In this document: positions 24,757 through 33,008 of the stretch, one piece after another
How the letters are laid out: each line of letters opens with the position of its first letter
How positions within the stretch are numbered: the first letter of the stretch is position 1
Assembly (NCBI GenBank): GCA_018713435.1
Contig: DVOS01000078.1
Span: 1 to 46,269, forward strand
Origin: Candidatus Merdiplasma excrementigallinarum
Lineage (GTDB): Bacteria; Bacillota; Clostridia; Lachnospirales; Lachnospiraceae
Reading direction: 5' to 3'
Length of the DNA stretch: 46,269 bases
Program-made: the position numbers and the translations under genes
The notes under the pieces: generated by a model
Seen by the model: the letters and a program-made list of their open reading frames with translations, nothing else
Told to the model about the DNA's origin: nothing
Database searches by the model: none

Positions 24757-26841
24757 ATGAAAACAACCTGGATCAGAAAAAAGGGACGCCTTATTCTGGC
24801 CTGTCTTCTTACAGCCATGCTGCTGGTTCTTACGGCGATGGCATATACGGCGGAAGGAGCCGGAGGCTGGATGCTTCCCCTGGCTCTGTTCTTATCAGTA
24901 GCAGCAGGTGCCTACCTGCTGCTTGCTGTACGTTTTGGAGCAGTCCTTAATACTGCGGCGGCAGTTCTGCTGCCGTTCTGTTCCATGTGGCTTCTCCAGT
25001 GGTATACCTGTGATCCCTGGAGAATGTATCCCAAAATGATCCTTTTAAACTGTATCTTTTTCTATACCTTTTATGTGGGACTGGCCTTCCTGCTGGGAAG
25101 CTTCCGGTTAAGCTACACCATCGCTTCCCTGTTTGCCATGGTGCTGGGAATTGCCAACTATTTCGTGATCGAGTTCCGCTCCTCGCCTATCGTGCCCTGG
25201 GATCTGCTCTCTGTAGGCACGGCGGCCTCGGTGGCGGATAACTATACATATTCCGTCACCTGGCGGCTGCTGCTGGTAAGTCTGGGCTTTGTCTTTGTGA
25301 TCCTGACCGGTTTCAAGAGTACCCTGAAGCCCCGCAGGCTGGCGCTGCGGCTCCCGGCCTTTCTGCTCTCCGCGGCCCTGCTTCTGGGAGCCGGGTACGC
25401 GATTCAGAACGATACCGTAAAGGATCTGTTCGGAATGGACCAGACGCTGTTCACTCCCACGGTGCGCTACCGCAACAACGGATTTGTGGCGGCCTTTGTG
25501 GGAAATCTTCATCTGATTAACGTGGAGGAACCGGATGGGTATTCCGCGAAACGGGTGGAGGAAATTGCCGCCTCGGCATCCAGCACCGCTTCCGGAAGCC
25601 AGACCAGCAGGGACAGAAGCACGGCCGGCGAGGAAACCGGGGAAGAGCAGGTTTTGGAGGCAGAGACGGAAGAGAGGGAAACGGCAGCCGCGTCGGAGAC
25701 CAAAACCGGAGAGCAGATGCCCAATATCATTGTCATCATGGATGAGGCATTTTCAGATCTGGCCTATCTGGGCGAGTTTGGCACCAGCGAGGATTATATG
25801 CCCTTTTTCCATTCCATGATGGAGGAATACCCCAGCGGCCGTCTGATGGTATCGGTAAAGGGAGGAAACACGGCCAATACGGAATATGAGTTCCTCAGCG
25901 GGGATACCATGGCGTTTCTTCCCGCCGGCAGCGTGGTGTATCAGCAGTATATTAAGGATGAGGTGCCGACCCTGGCATCCTATCTCCGGGACCTGGGCTA
26001 TTCCACCACAGCCATCCATCCCTACCTGGCCAGCGGCTGGGACAGGGATACGGTATATCCTCTTATGGGATTTGAAGAGTTCCTGGACATTGACACATTT
26101 TCGGATCCCCTCTACATCCGGAATTATATCAGCGATGAGTCCGCCTTTGACAAGGTAATAGAAGTCTTTGAAAATAAGGAGGAAGGGGAGAGCGCCTTTA
26201 TCTTTGAGGTAACCATGCAGAACCACAGCGGCTACAGCAAAGAGTATCCCGGATTTGAGGAGAGCGTTTTTCTGACAGACTATGAGGAGTCCCAGAAAAA
26301 TACACAGATCCGGGCGGTGGAAAAATATCTGACCCTGATAAAAGCGTCGGATTCGGCTTTTGAAAAACTGATCGGGTATTTTGAGACGGTGGAGGAGCCC
26401 ACGGTGATCGTAATGTTCGGCGACCACCAGCCCTCCGATTATATTACCAATGTGATTTCCCGGCTGACCGGATACGATATGGAGAGCTCTCTGGAGGAAT
26501 ACCAGAAGACTTATGAGGTTCCCTATGTGATATGGAACAATATGGGCCTGGAACTGGGGGAAAATATGGAACTGACCAGCGTAAATTATCTGGCGGCCTG
26601 TCTGCTGGAGAGCCTGGATCTTCCGCTGACCCAGTATCAGGAATTTCTTCTTCAGCTCAGAGAGGAGCTGCCTGTGATCTGCGCCGGCGCCTATATAGAC
26701 AAAGACGGCGTTTACCACAGCTATTCTGAGGAGGACGCGGTCTATGGGGACCTGCTGAATGACTACAATATTCTTCAGTACAACCATCTCACAGACTGGA
26801 AAAACCGGGTTGACTCCGTGTTTGCCCAACCTCAGTCCTGA
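24757..26841 (+). CDS. LTA synthase-like membrane sulfatase-fold enzyme
   Basis: This protein of about 694 residues has five membrane helices at the N-terminus (to about 210), a Ser/Thr/Glu-rich linker (about 265-315) and an extracellular sulfatase-fold domain. PNIIVIMDEAFSDL (about 321) supplies the first metal ligands, GGNTANTEYEF (about 371) the Thr expected as nucleophile, and FGDHQPSD (about 555) the last metal site. In LtaS this Thr attacks phosphatidylglycerol and passes glycerol phosphate to a growing chain; other members modify envelope glycans. Substrate is inferred from the family. Start is uncertain: ATG 24733 is in frame but its AGGA is only two bases away, while 24757 sits before a standard membrane anchor. 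It follows the rhomboid-like gene and may be co-transcribed. Confidence 0.85.
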   Translation: MKTTWIRKKGRLILACLLTAMLLVLTAMAYTAEGAGGWMLPLALFLSVAAGAYLLLAVRFGAVLNTAAAVLLPFCSMWLLQWYTCDPWRMYPKMILLNCIFFYTFYVGLAFLLGSFRLSYTIASLFAMVLGIANYFVIEFRSSPIVPWDLLSVGTAASVADNYTYSVTWRLLLVSLGFVFVILTGFKSTLKPRRLALRLPAFLLSAALLLGAGYAIQNDTVKDLFGMDQTLFTPTVRYRNNGFVAAFVGNLHLINVEEPDGYSAKRVEEIAASASSTASGSQTSRDRSTAGEETGEEQVLEAETEERETAAASETKTGEQMPNIIVIMDEAFSDLAYLGEFGTSEDYMPFFHSMMEEYPSGRLMVSVKGGNTANTEYEFLSGDTMAFLPAGSVVYQQYIKDEVPTLASYLRDLGYSTTAIHPYLASGWDRDTVYPLMGFEEFLDIDTFSDPLYIRNYISDESAFDKVIEVFENKEEGESAFIFEVTMQNHSGYSKEYPGFEESVFLTDYEESQKNTQIRAVEKYLTLIKASDSAFEKLIGYFETVEEPTVIVMFGDHQPSDYITNVISRLTGYDMESSLEEYQKTYEVPYVIWNNMGLELGENMELTSVNYLAACLLESLDLPLTQYQEFLLQLREELPVICAGAYIDKDGVYHSYSEEDAVYGDLLNDYNILQYNHLTDWKNRVDSVFAQPQS

Positions 26842-26850
26842 CGGTTTGCC

Positions 26851-26879
26851 TTGACAGGAAAAACAGATTGCATTATAGT
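26851..26879 (+). promoter_or_regulatory. Sigma-A promoter of the decarboxylase gene
   Basis: TTGACA (26851-26856) and TATAGT (26874-26879) are separated by 17 bases. The start near 26886 gives a leader of about 44 bases before the ATG at 26930 and rules out the in-frame ATG at 26879. Confidence 0.82.
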
Positions 26880-26929
26880 TGACACATATTTATTTTGACA
26901 AAAAAGACGGGAAACCAGGAGAGAATACG

Positions 26930-28198
26930 ATGAAGAAACCCTTTGTGACATACCAGCAGATTAAAAAGATTACGGAAGAATACCCCACGCCTTTCCATCT
27001 GTATGATGAAAAGGGAATCCGGGAGAATGCCGCCAGACTGCAGGAGGCGTTTGCCTGGAATAAAGGCTTTAAAGAATATTTCGCGGTGAAGGCTACGCCC
27101 AACCCGTTTTTGATCAAGATCCTCCGGGAGTACGGCTGCGGCTGCGACTGTTCTTCCATGACAGAGCTGATGCTCTCGGAAGCCATTGGAATAAAGGGAC
27201 ACGATATTATGTTTTCTTCCAACGACACGCCGGTGGAGGAGTTTCAGAAGGCGGCCGAGTTGGGCGCTATTATCAACCTGGATGACATCACCCATGTGGA
27301 GATTGTGGAGAAGGCCCTGGGCGGACTGCCCAGAACCATGAGCTGCCGGTATAATCCGGGAGGCGTTTTCAAAATCAGCAACGATATTATGGATAATCCG
27401 GGAGACGCCAAGTACGGCATGACCCGGGAACAGATTGCGCAGGCTTTCCGCATGATGAAAGAAAAGGGTGTGGAAGAATTCGGAATTCACGCTTTTCTGG
27501 CCAGCAATACGGTGACCAATGAATATTATCCGCTGCTGGCGAAGGAACTTTTTGAGCTGGCGGTGGAACTGAAAGAGGAGACGGGAGCGGATATCCGCTT
27601 TGTCAACCTGTCAGGAGGCATCGGGATTCCCTACCGGCCGGATCAGGAGCCCAATGATATTATGGCGATCGGCAGAGGCGTTCAGAAGGTTTATCAGGAA
27701 GTGCTGGCGCCGGCAGGGATGGATGATATCGCCATCTACACAGAGCTGGGCCGCTATATGCTGGGGCCCTACGGCTGTCTGGTGACAAAGGCGATCAATG
27801 AGAAACATACCTATAAAGAATATATTGGCGTGGATGCCTGCGCGGTAAATCTGATGCGGCCCGCCATGTACGGCGCTTATCATCATATCACCGTGATGGG
27901 CAAAGAAGACTGGCCGGAAGACCATAAATATGATATCACCGGTTCCCTGTGTGAGAATAATGATAAATTTGCCATAGACCGGATGCTTCCGAAGATAGAT
28001 ATGGGAGATATCCTGGTGATCCATGACACAGGGGCCCACGGCTTTTCCATGGGATATAACTATAACGGAAAGCTCAGGTCCGCGGAGGTCCTGCTGCGGG
28101 AGGACGGCAGCACTCAGCTGATTCGAAGAGCCGAGACGCCCAGGGATTATTTCGCCACGTTTGACTGTTTTGATATTCTTAAGGATATAAAGTACTGA
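26930..28198 (+). CDS. PLP-dependent decarboxylase, diaminopimelate decarboxylase-like
   Basis: This 422-residue enzyme belongs to the alanine-racemase-fold group IV decarboxylases; LysA makes lysine from meso-diaminopimelate. FAVKATPNP (about 48-56) holds the PLP lysine, LSGGIGIPY the glycine loop for the phosphate, ELGRYMLGPYG the substrate Arg motif, and SLCENNDKFA the Cys contributed across the dimer. The usual HIGSQ block is replaced by GIHAFLASNTVTNEYY, and the Arg motif reads ELGR instead of the common EPGR. It therefore belongs to a divergent branch whose substrate could be diaminopimelate or another basic amino acid. AGGAGAG lies eight bases before the ATG. A terminator separates it from the dehydratase genes. 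Confidence 0.82.
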   Translation: MKKPFVTYQQIKKITEEYPTPFHLYDEKGIRENAARLQEAFAWNKGFKEYFAVKATPNPFLIKILREYGCGCDCSSMTELMLSEAIGIKGHDIMFSSNDTPVEEFQKAAELGAIINLDDITHVEIVEKALGGLPRTMSCRYNPGGVFKISNDIMDNPGDAKYGMTREQIAQAFRMMKEKGVEEFGIHAFLASNTVTNEYYPLLAKELFELAVELKEETGADIRFVNLSGGIGIPYRPDQEPNDIMAIGRGVQKVYQEVLAPAGMDDIAIYTELGRYMLGPYGCLVTKAINEKHTYKEYIGVDACAVNLMRPAMYGAYHHITVMGKEDWPEDHKYDITGSLCENNDKFAIDRMLPKIDMGDILVIHDTGAHGFSMGYNYNGKLRSAEVLLREDGSTQLIRRAETPRDYFATFDCFDILKDIKY

Positions 28199-28211
28199 GG
28201 CTGCTGCCTGT

Positions 28212-28253
28212 AAAAAGAGAAGTTTCTGCCTGCGGGCGGGGCTTCTTCTTTTT
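28212..28253 (+). terminator. Terminator between decarboxylase and dehydratase genes
   Basis: AAAAAGAGAAG (28212-28222) pairs with CTTCTTCTTTTT (28242-28253) with one extra base, around an inner GCC/GGC stem. The right arm itself ends in five T residues. It could also act as an attenuator for the dehydratase operon. Confidence 0.62.
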
Positions 28254-28278
28254 GTTCTGCGAGGAGGAAGCGAAGCGT

Positions 28279-29562
28279 ATGGGAATTGCGGATAAATATA
28301 TAGACTATGTGAAAGAGAGCACGATCAAAGACCCTTCCGGAAGCTGGGGAAAGATTCTGATGGGTTTTAAGGCAAACAAGCTGCGGACAAAGCTGCTGCC
28401 GGACAAAGAACTGGCCAGGGGATATGGCAGGCTGGAGGCTATGATGATGTCTTTTGTGGCGGATTCTCTGTCCCGTCCCAAAAGCTATGTGTGGGGCAAT
28501 ATTTTCGCCCCCAGTGAGATCATCCGGTGTTTTGGACTGAATACCCTTTCCATTGAATGTCTCTCCTGCTATCTGGGCGGGTATCATCTGGAGGATTATT
28601 TTATTGATTTTGCCCAGAACGAGGGGATTGCCCCCACTCTGTGTTCTTATCACAAAACCTTTGTGGGAGCCATGGACAGCGGCGCTGTGCCGGCGCCGGA
28701 CTATGCGGTGACCACCTCCCTGTCCTGCGACGGAAATCTGAATACCTTCCGGTATCTGGAAAAGAAGAAGGGCGTGCCCTTTTCTTTTCTGGATGTGCCC
28801 TACGGGGACGATCAGGATTCTGTGGACTATCTGGCGGAGCAGCTGCGCGCCTTTGCGAAAGAACTGGAAAAAAGAACCGGAAGGCCCTTTGAGGAGCAGA
28901 AGCTTAAGAAGATTCTGGAAACGGAGAATGAAACAAGGCGGGAACTGATTCGTTTTATGGAACTGCAGAGGGAGCACTACTATCCGGGTGAGCTGATCAG
29001 CCAGCTGTATCTGATGATGGGGATGCATCTGCTGATCGGTACGGAGGAATTTCTGGAACTGATCCGGTTCATGGTGAAAGATATTCAGAAATATCCCCGG
29101 TTTACAGGAAAGAAAATCATGTGGATTCATCTGCTTCCTTTTTATCAGGAGACGCTGCAGAAATATTTCAATGAAAATCCGGAGTATCAGATTATAGCCA
29201 GCGATATTACGCTTGATTCCCGGGAGGATCTGGATCCCGCCCGCCCCTTCCATGCACTGGCTAAAAAGATCATCCATAACCTCTATAACGGTTCTTATTC
29301 CCATAAGGCCGATATGGTCGCTTCTCTGGCTGAAAGACTGACGCCGGATGCTGTTATCCAGTTCTGCCACTGGGGATGCAAGCAGTCTTCCGGCTGCAGC
29401 CTGCTGCTGAAGGAAAAACTGCAGGAGATGGGAATTCCCATGCTGATTCTGGACGGTGACGGAATTGACAGAAGGAACAGTCATGACGGCCAGATCCGGA
29501 CCAGACTGGAGGCTTTTCTGGAGATGATAGAAGAAGAGGGAAGGCAGGAAAAAATATGTTAG
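28279..29562 (+). CDS. 2-hydroxyacyl-CoA dehydratase / benzoyl-CoA reductase family subunit
   Basis: This iron-sulfur protein of 427 residues belongs to the HgdB/BcrB family, in which an activase injects one high-energy electron to drive radical dehydration or reduction. Cysteines likely to bind the cluster are in SIECLSCY (about 93-100), PTLCSYHK and CHWGCKQSSGC near residue 370. The ATG at 28279 has GAGGAGG about eleven bases upstream; an earlier ATG at 28252 lies within the terminator. It overlaps the next gene by seven bases, and together they resemble the two dehydratase subunits plus activase. No CoA-transferase or acyl-CoA ligase is in the window, so the substrate is unknown; a double-cubane type protein is another option. 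Confidence 0.85.
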   Translation: MGIADKYIDYVKESTIKDPSGSWGKILMGFKANKLRTKLLPDKELARGYGRLEAMMMSFVADSLSRPKSYVWGNIFAPSEIIRCFGLNTLSIECLSCYLGGYHLEDYFIDFAQNEGIAPTLCSYHKTFVGAMDSGAVPAPDYAVTTSLSCDGNLNTFRYLEKKKGVPFSFLDVPYGDDQDSVDYLAEQLRAFAKELEKRTGRPFEEQKLKKILETENETRRELIRFMELQREHYYPGELISQLYLMMGMHLLIGTEEFLELIRFMVKDIQKYPRFTGKKIMWIHLLPFYQETLQKYFNENPEYQIIASDITLDSREDLDPARPFHALAKKIIHNLYNGSYSHKADMVASLAERLTPDAVIQFCHWGCKQSSGCSLLLKEKLQEMGIPMLILDGDGIDRRNSHDGQIRTRLEAFLEMIEEEGRQEKIC

Positions 29563-31223
29563 GCTATATATGCAAATATGCACCGGTGGAAGTATTTGAG
29601 TCCATGGGAGTCCGGATGGAAAGAATAGAGCCCCAGGTTGCCGATTTTAATCAGGCGGATGAGAAGATGCATCCCAATATCTGCAGCTTTGCCAAAGGAG
29701 TTCTGGAGGAGGTTCTGAGCTGGGATTATGAAGGCGTGATTCTGACTACCTGCTGCGACAGTATCCGCAGACTGTACGACGTGCTTCGAAAGGAACTGCC
29801 GGACCGGTTTATCTATATGCTGGATACGCCCAGGATCAGTCAGGACGCGGGCGTGACGCTTTACGAGAAAAGAATTCGGACCATGATCCGGGCCTACGAA
29901 GATTTTTCCGGAAAAACCTTCCGGGAAGAACGGTTTCCGGAATGGCTGGAAAAACAACAGGAGAAGCGGCAGATTTCCCTGAAAGAAGGGAGTCTCAATA
30001 TCGGTATTCTGGGAGCCAGGGCCAATGAGAGCATCCGGGAGATCCTGGAGAAGAAAGGGGCGAATGTGGCATTTGATCTGACCTGTACCGGGCTGGGACG
30101 GAAGGTGCTGGCGGACCGGGAACAGCCCCTTGCAGGCTATGCCAGAGGACTTCTGAGCCAGTTCCCCTGTATGCGGATGTCCCAGGCCTGTAACCGGGAC
30201 GAGCTGATCCGGCGGTACGCGCAGGAAGCAGACGGGCTGATTTATCACACGGTACAGTTCTGCGATAATTACGCTTACGAATATACCTGGCTGCGGACCT
30301 GGATCGACCGGCCTATGCTTTTGCTGGAGACAGACTATACACGCCAGAGCTACGGCCAGATTCTGACCCGGATAGAAGCATTTCTGGAGTCCCTGTCTTC
30401 GGGAAGCCGGAAAATGCCTGTAAAAAAGAAGGAGAATGAACAGATGTATGTACTTGGAATAGACAGCGGTTCCACCTCCACCAATGCGGTGATCATGGAT
30501 CAGGACCGAAAAATCAGGGCGTTTTCTGTGGTGCGCACCGGAGCAAAGTCCGGCGTCAGCGCCGAAAAGGCGCTGAAGGATGTGCTGGAGAAAGCTTCCC
30601 TGGAACGGGAGGATCTTTCCTGGATTGTTTCCACCGGATACGGAAGAGTCAGTATTGCCTTTGCGGATGAGAATGTGACGGAAATCAGCTGCCATGGCAA
30701 GGGCGCCCACTATTTCAATCCGACAATACGCACGATTCTGGATATTGGAGGGCAGGACAGCAAGGCGATTCACCTGAATGAGCAGGGTGAGGTGAAGGAT
30801 TTTGTCATGAATGACAAATGTGCCGCCGGAACAGGACGGTTTCTGGAGATGATCGCCCGGACGCTGGAGGTGAGCCTGGACGAGCTTGGAGCTATCGCCC
30901 TTGCCTCCACGGAGAAGATTGAGATTACCAGCATGTGCTCCGTATTTGCCGAGTCAGAAGTGATCTCCCTGATTGCCAATAATAAAGAGAAAGCGGATAT
31001 AGCCGCCGGCGTATGCGGCGCCATTGCCAATAAGGCATCCGGACTGCTTCGCCGGGTGGGGATGGAGCCGGCGTTCATGATGACCGGCGGCGTGGCCAAG
31101 AATCCGGGAGTGGTGCGAGCCGTGGAGGAAAAGATCGGGGAGAAGCTCTATATCTGTCAGGAGCCGGAGATTGTAGGCGCCACAGGAGCGGCGCTTTATG
31201 CCTTGGAGAAGATGAAGGGATAA
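29556..31223 (+). CDS. Dehydratase subunit fused to its ATP-dependent activase
   Basis: The 555-residue protein combines two normally separate proteins. Residues 1-285 are a second, HgdB-like dehydratase subunit with Cys in LTTCCDS, DLTCTG, QACNRDEL and HTVQFCDNY. Residues 297-555 are a complete BadF/HgdC-type activase: GIDSGSTSTNAVIMD (phosphate loop), TGYGR, DIGGQDSK, and the [4Fe-4S] ligands NDKCAAGTG (Cys422) and SMCSVFAESEV (Cys461) that bridge the dimer, ending with GGVAKNPG and GATGAALYAL. A strong internal site, AAGGAG nine bases before the in-frame ATG at 30444, starts exactly at the activase domain, so a separate activase might also be made. The upstream gene overlaps by seven bases. 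No terminator is evident after it. Confidence 0.88.
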   Translation: MLGYICKYAPVEVFESMGVRMERIEPQVADFNQADEKMHPNICSFAKGVLEEVLSWDYEGVILTTCCDSIRRLYDVLRKELPDRFIYMLDTPRISQDAGVTLYEKRIRTMIRAYEDFSGKTFREERFPEWLEKQQEKRQISLKEGSLNIGILGARANESIREILEKKGANVAFDLTCTGLGRKVLADREQPLAGYARGLLSQFPCMRMSQACNRDELIRRYAQEADGLIYHTVQFCDNYAYEYTWLRTWIDRPMLLLETDYTRQSYGQILTRIEAFLESLSSGSRKMPVKKKENEQMYVLGIDSGSTSTNAVIMDQDRKIRAFSVVRTGAKSGVSAEKALKDVLEKASLEREDLSWIVSTGYGRVSIAFADENVTEISCHGKGAHYFNPTIRTILDIGGQDSKAIHLNEQGEVKDFVMNDKCAAGTGRFLEMIARTLEVSLDELGAIALASTEKIEITSMCSVFAESEVISLIANNKEKADIAAGVCGAIANKASGLLRRVGMEPAFMMTGGVAKNPGVVRAVEEKIGEKLYICQEPEIVGATGAALYALEKMKG

Positions 31224-31250
31224 AAAGCTATAGATCATATCTATTGAAAC

Positions 31251-31297
31251 TTATAGGTTATAGGCATTTGTCATTTAAAGACAGATGGGTTTATAAT
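31251..31297 (+). promoter_or_regulatory. Promoter with upstream repeats before the aldo/keto reductase
   Basis: TTGTCA (31268-31273) and TATAAT (31292-31297) are separated by 18 bases. TTATAGG is repeated in tandem at 31251-31264 just before the -35, and CTATAG at 31229 adds a further related arm. An activator site for a LysR- or MerR-type protein is possible but unproven. Confidence 0.6.
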
Positions 31298-31334
31298 GAA
31301 TGGAAAGAAAACAGGAAAGGATGAGTGAGGCGAA

Positions 31335-32465
31335 ATGATTTATAAGGAATTTCAGGATCTGAAGCTGTCTGCCCTGGGACTGGGCACCATGCGCCTTCCC
31401 GTGGTGGACGGAAAAGACGGAGAGATTGACCGGGATGCCGCCCGGGAAATGTTTGACTGCGCCATGGCTCAGGGCATCAATTACTACGATACGGCCTGGG
31501 GCTACCATAACGGAAACTCAGAGCTGGTAACAGGCGAGAATCTGAGCCGTTATCCTAGAGACAGCTATTATCTGGCTACCAAGTTTCCGGGCTATGACCT
31601 GGCCAACATGGACAAGGTGAAGGAAATTTTTGAAAAGCAGCTGGAAAAATGCCGGGTGGACTATTTTGATTTTTATCTGTTCCATAATGTATGCGAGATG
31701 AATATTGACGAGTATTTGAACCCGGCTCACGGAATCTATGATTACCTGATGGAGCAGAAGAGAAACGGCCGGATCCGTCATCTGGGGTTCTCCGCTCACG
31801 GAAGCTACAGCGTGATGAAGCGCTTCCTGGAGGCTTACGGAAAAGATATGGAGTTCTGTCAGATTCAGCTTAATTATCTGGACTGGACCTTCCAGGACGC
31901 CAAGGCCAAGGTGCAGCTTCTGGAGCGATACCAGATTCCGGTTTGGGTTATGGAGCCTCTGCGGGGCGGAAAACTGGCTTCCCTGTCAAAAACAGACGAG
32001 GCAAAGCTGAGAGAACTTCGTCCCCAGGAGGAGATTCCCGCCTGGGCTTTCCGGTTCCTGCAGTCCATTCCCAGCGTTACCATGGTGCTCTCCGGTATGT
32101 CCAATATGGAGCAGCTGCAGGATAATATCCGTACCTATGAGACAGAACAGCCTCTGAACGAGATAGAGAAAAAGACGCTTCTGGAGGCGGCGGACCGCAT
32201 GGTAAGGCAGCAGTCGGTGCCCTGCACCTCCTGTCATTACTGCGTCAGCCACTGTCCCCAGGAACTGGATATTCCCAGACTGCTGGAGCTTTACAATGAG
32301 CACCGCTTTACCGGGGGCGGCTTTATCGCGCCCATGGTGGTGGGAACCCTTCCGGAGGATAAACGGCCCGGCGCCTGCGTGGGATGCAGAAGCTGTGAGG
32401 CAGTCTGTCCCCAGCGGATCAGGGTGTCGGAGGTAATGGCTGATTTTGCCGCAAAACTGAAATAG
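31335..32465 (+). CDS. Aldo/keto reductase with C-terminal 4Fe-4S ferredoxin domain
   Basis: This 376-residue cytoplasmic oxidoreductase has an aldo/keto reductase barrel (about 1-265). YYDTAWGYHNGNSE carries the Asp and Tyr of the catalytic tetrad, and Lys in YLATKFPGYD completes it. A ferredoxin-like tail has two Cys clusters, CTSCHYCVSHCPQ (about 295-307) and CVGCRSCEAVCPQ (about 343-355). Such fused forms are common in anaerobes and may pass electrons between NADPH-linked substrates and iron-sulfur donors. The substrate is not known. GGATGAG precedes the ATG, and the gene has its own promoter. Confidence 0.88.
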   Translation: MIYKEFQDLKLSALGLGTMRLPVVDGKDGEIDRDAAREMFDCAMAQGINYYDTAWGYHNGNSELVTGENLSRYPRDSYYLATKFPGYDLANMDKVKEIFEKQLEKCRVDYFDFYLFHNVCEMNIDEYLNPAHGIYDYLMEQKRNGRIRHLGFSAHGSYSVMKRFLEAYGKDMEFCQIQLNYLDWTFQDAKAKVQLLERYQIPVWVMEPLRGGKLASLSKTDEAKLRELRPQEEIPAWAFRFLQSIPSVTMVLSGMSNMEQLQDNIRTYETEQPLNEIEKKTLLEAADRMVRQQSVPCTSCHYCVSHCPQELDIPRLLELYNEHRFTGGGFIAPMVVGTLPEDKRPGACVGCRSCEAVCPQRIRVSEVMADFAAKLK

Positions 32466-32578
32466 AAGCAGATTCATCCGAAATATGGAGAGGGTGCCGC
32501 TGCCTGGCTGGTAGGCAAAGTGAAAGACCTGCGGTATGCGATCCGGAACGCAGTGTATGGCTGAGCAGAAACAAGGAA
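32466..32578 (+). other. Unassigned spacer with an in-frame extension of the reductase
   Basis: Immediately after the reductase TAG, the same frame stays open for 32 codons (KQIHPKYGEGAAAWLVGK and DLRYAIRNAVYG, TGA at about 32562). No start codon or ribosome site fits a separate gene. The stretch also has short pairings, such as CTGCG with CGCAG around 32531-32552. It could be a decayed gene, a structured RNA or plain leader sequence; I could not identify it. Confidence 0.35.
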
Positions 32579-32607
32579 TTGCCGGGAGTAAAGTCCCGGC
32601 AATTTTT
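32577..32607 (+). terminator. Rho-independent terminator
   Basis: AATTGCCGGGA (32577-32587) pairs perfectly with TCCCGGCAATT (32594-32604) around a six-base loop, and the T run extends to 32607. It probably ends the reductase transcript, 112 bases after its stop. Confidence 0.85.
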
Positions 32608-32613
32608 GACTCC

Positions 32614-32770
32614 AATATGCTCTTTCCAATTTCGGCGGCTATACAAAATCCTGCGTACTTCCATGATGTTTCCGATCACCACATAGAAAACAGTGAAGTT
32701 TCGTACATGGATGCGGTAATACGGGTATTGGCGCTCCCGTACCGAGTGGATAGGCTCAAAGGATTCCGCG
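32614..32770 (-). pseudogene. Truncated RelE/ParE-family toxin remnant
   Basis: On the minus strand, in the frame two bases ahead of the antitoxin frame, the sequence reads SVRERQYPYYRIHVRNFTV, then FYVVIGNIMEVRRILYSRRNW. This is the C-terminal half of a RelE/ParE-type mRNA interferase or gyrase toxin (the FYVV strand and the RRILYSRR end). The first half, with its start codon, is missing, and the antitoxin reading frame runs directly into it, as if a deletion joined the two. No normal stop follows the RRNW end. It cannot make a full toxin. Confidence 0.68.
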
Positions 32771-33008
32771 CCCGACTAAAAACCTCGTCGGCAGAATAGC
32801 GGGTGTCAGAGAGGTCCGCAGCGCGGTCCGCTTCATCCAGCGCCAGCTCAACATCATTTGTCAGTTCTTCGTATTGTTCCAGACTGAGCAGGACCATGGA
32901 GCCGTAACTGTTTTTAGTAAGAAAAACCGGCTCGCCTTTGACCAAGACATCTTCCTCAACCTCAGAAAAGCGATTTCGCAGATCCGAGACAGGCCGAATA
33001 TTCAGCAT
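32676..33008 (-). CDS. Phd/YefM-family antitoxin with an aberrant C-terminus
   Basis: Residues 1-82 are a normal Phd/YefM antitoxin: MLNIRPVSDLRNRFSE, the GEPVFLTKNSYGSMVLLS strand pair, and the helix up to DEVFSRAR. The final 28 residues (NPLSLSTRYG onward) are read out of frame across toxin DNA and resemble no antitoxin. The deletion that removed the toxin start also removed the natural antitoxin end. AAAGGAGG lies eight bases before the ATG, so expression is possible. DNA binding by the N-terminus might remain, but there is no intact toxin for it to neutralise here. Confidence 0.78.
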   Translation of the reverse strand: MLNIRPVSDLRNRFSEVEEDVLVKGEPVFLTKNSYGSMVLLSLEQYEELTNDVELALDEADRAADLSDTRYSADEVFSRARNPLSLSTRYGSANTRITASMYETSLFSMW

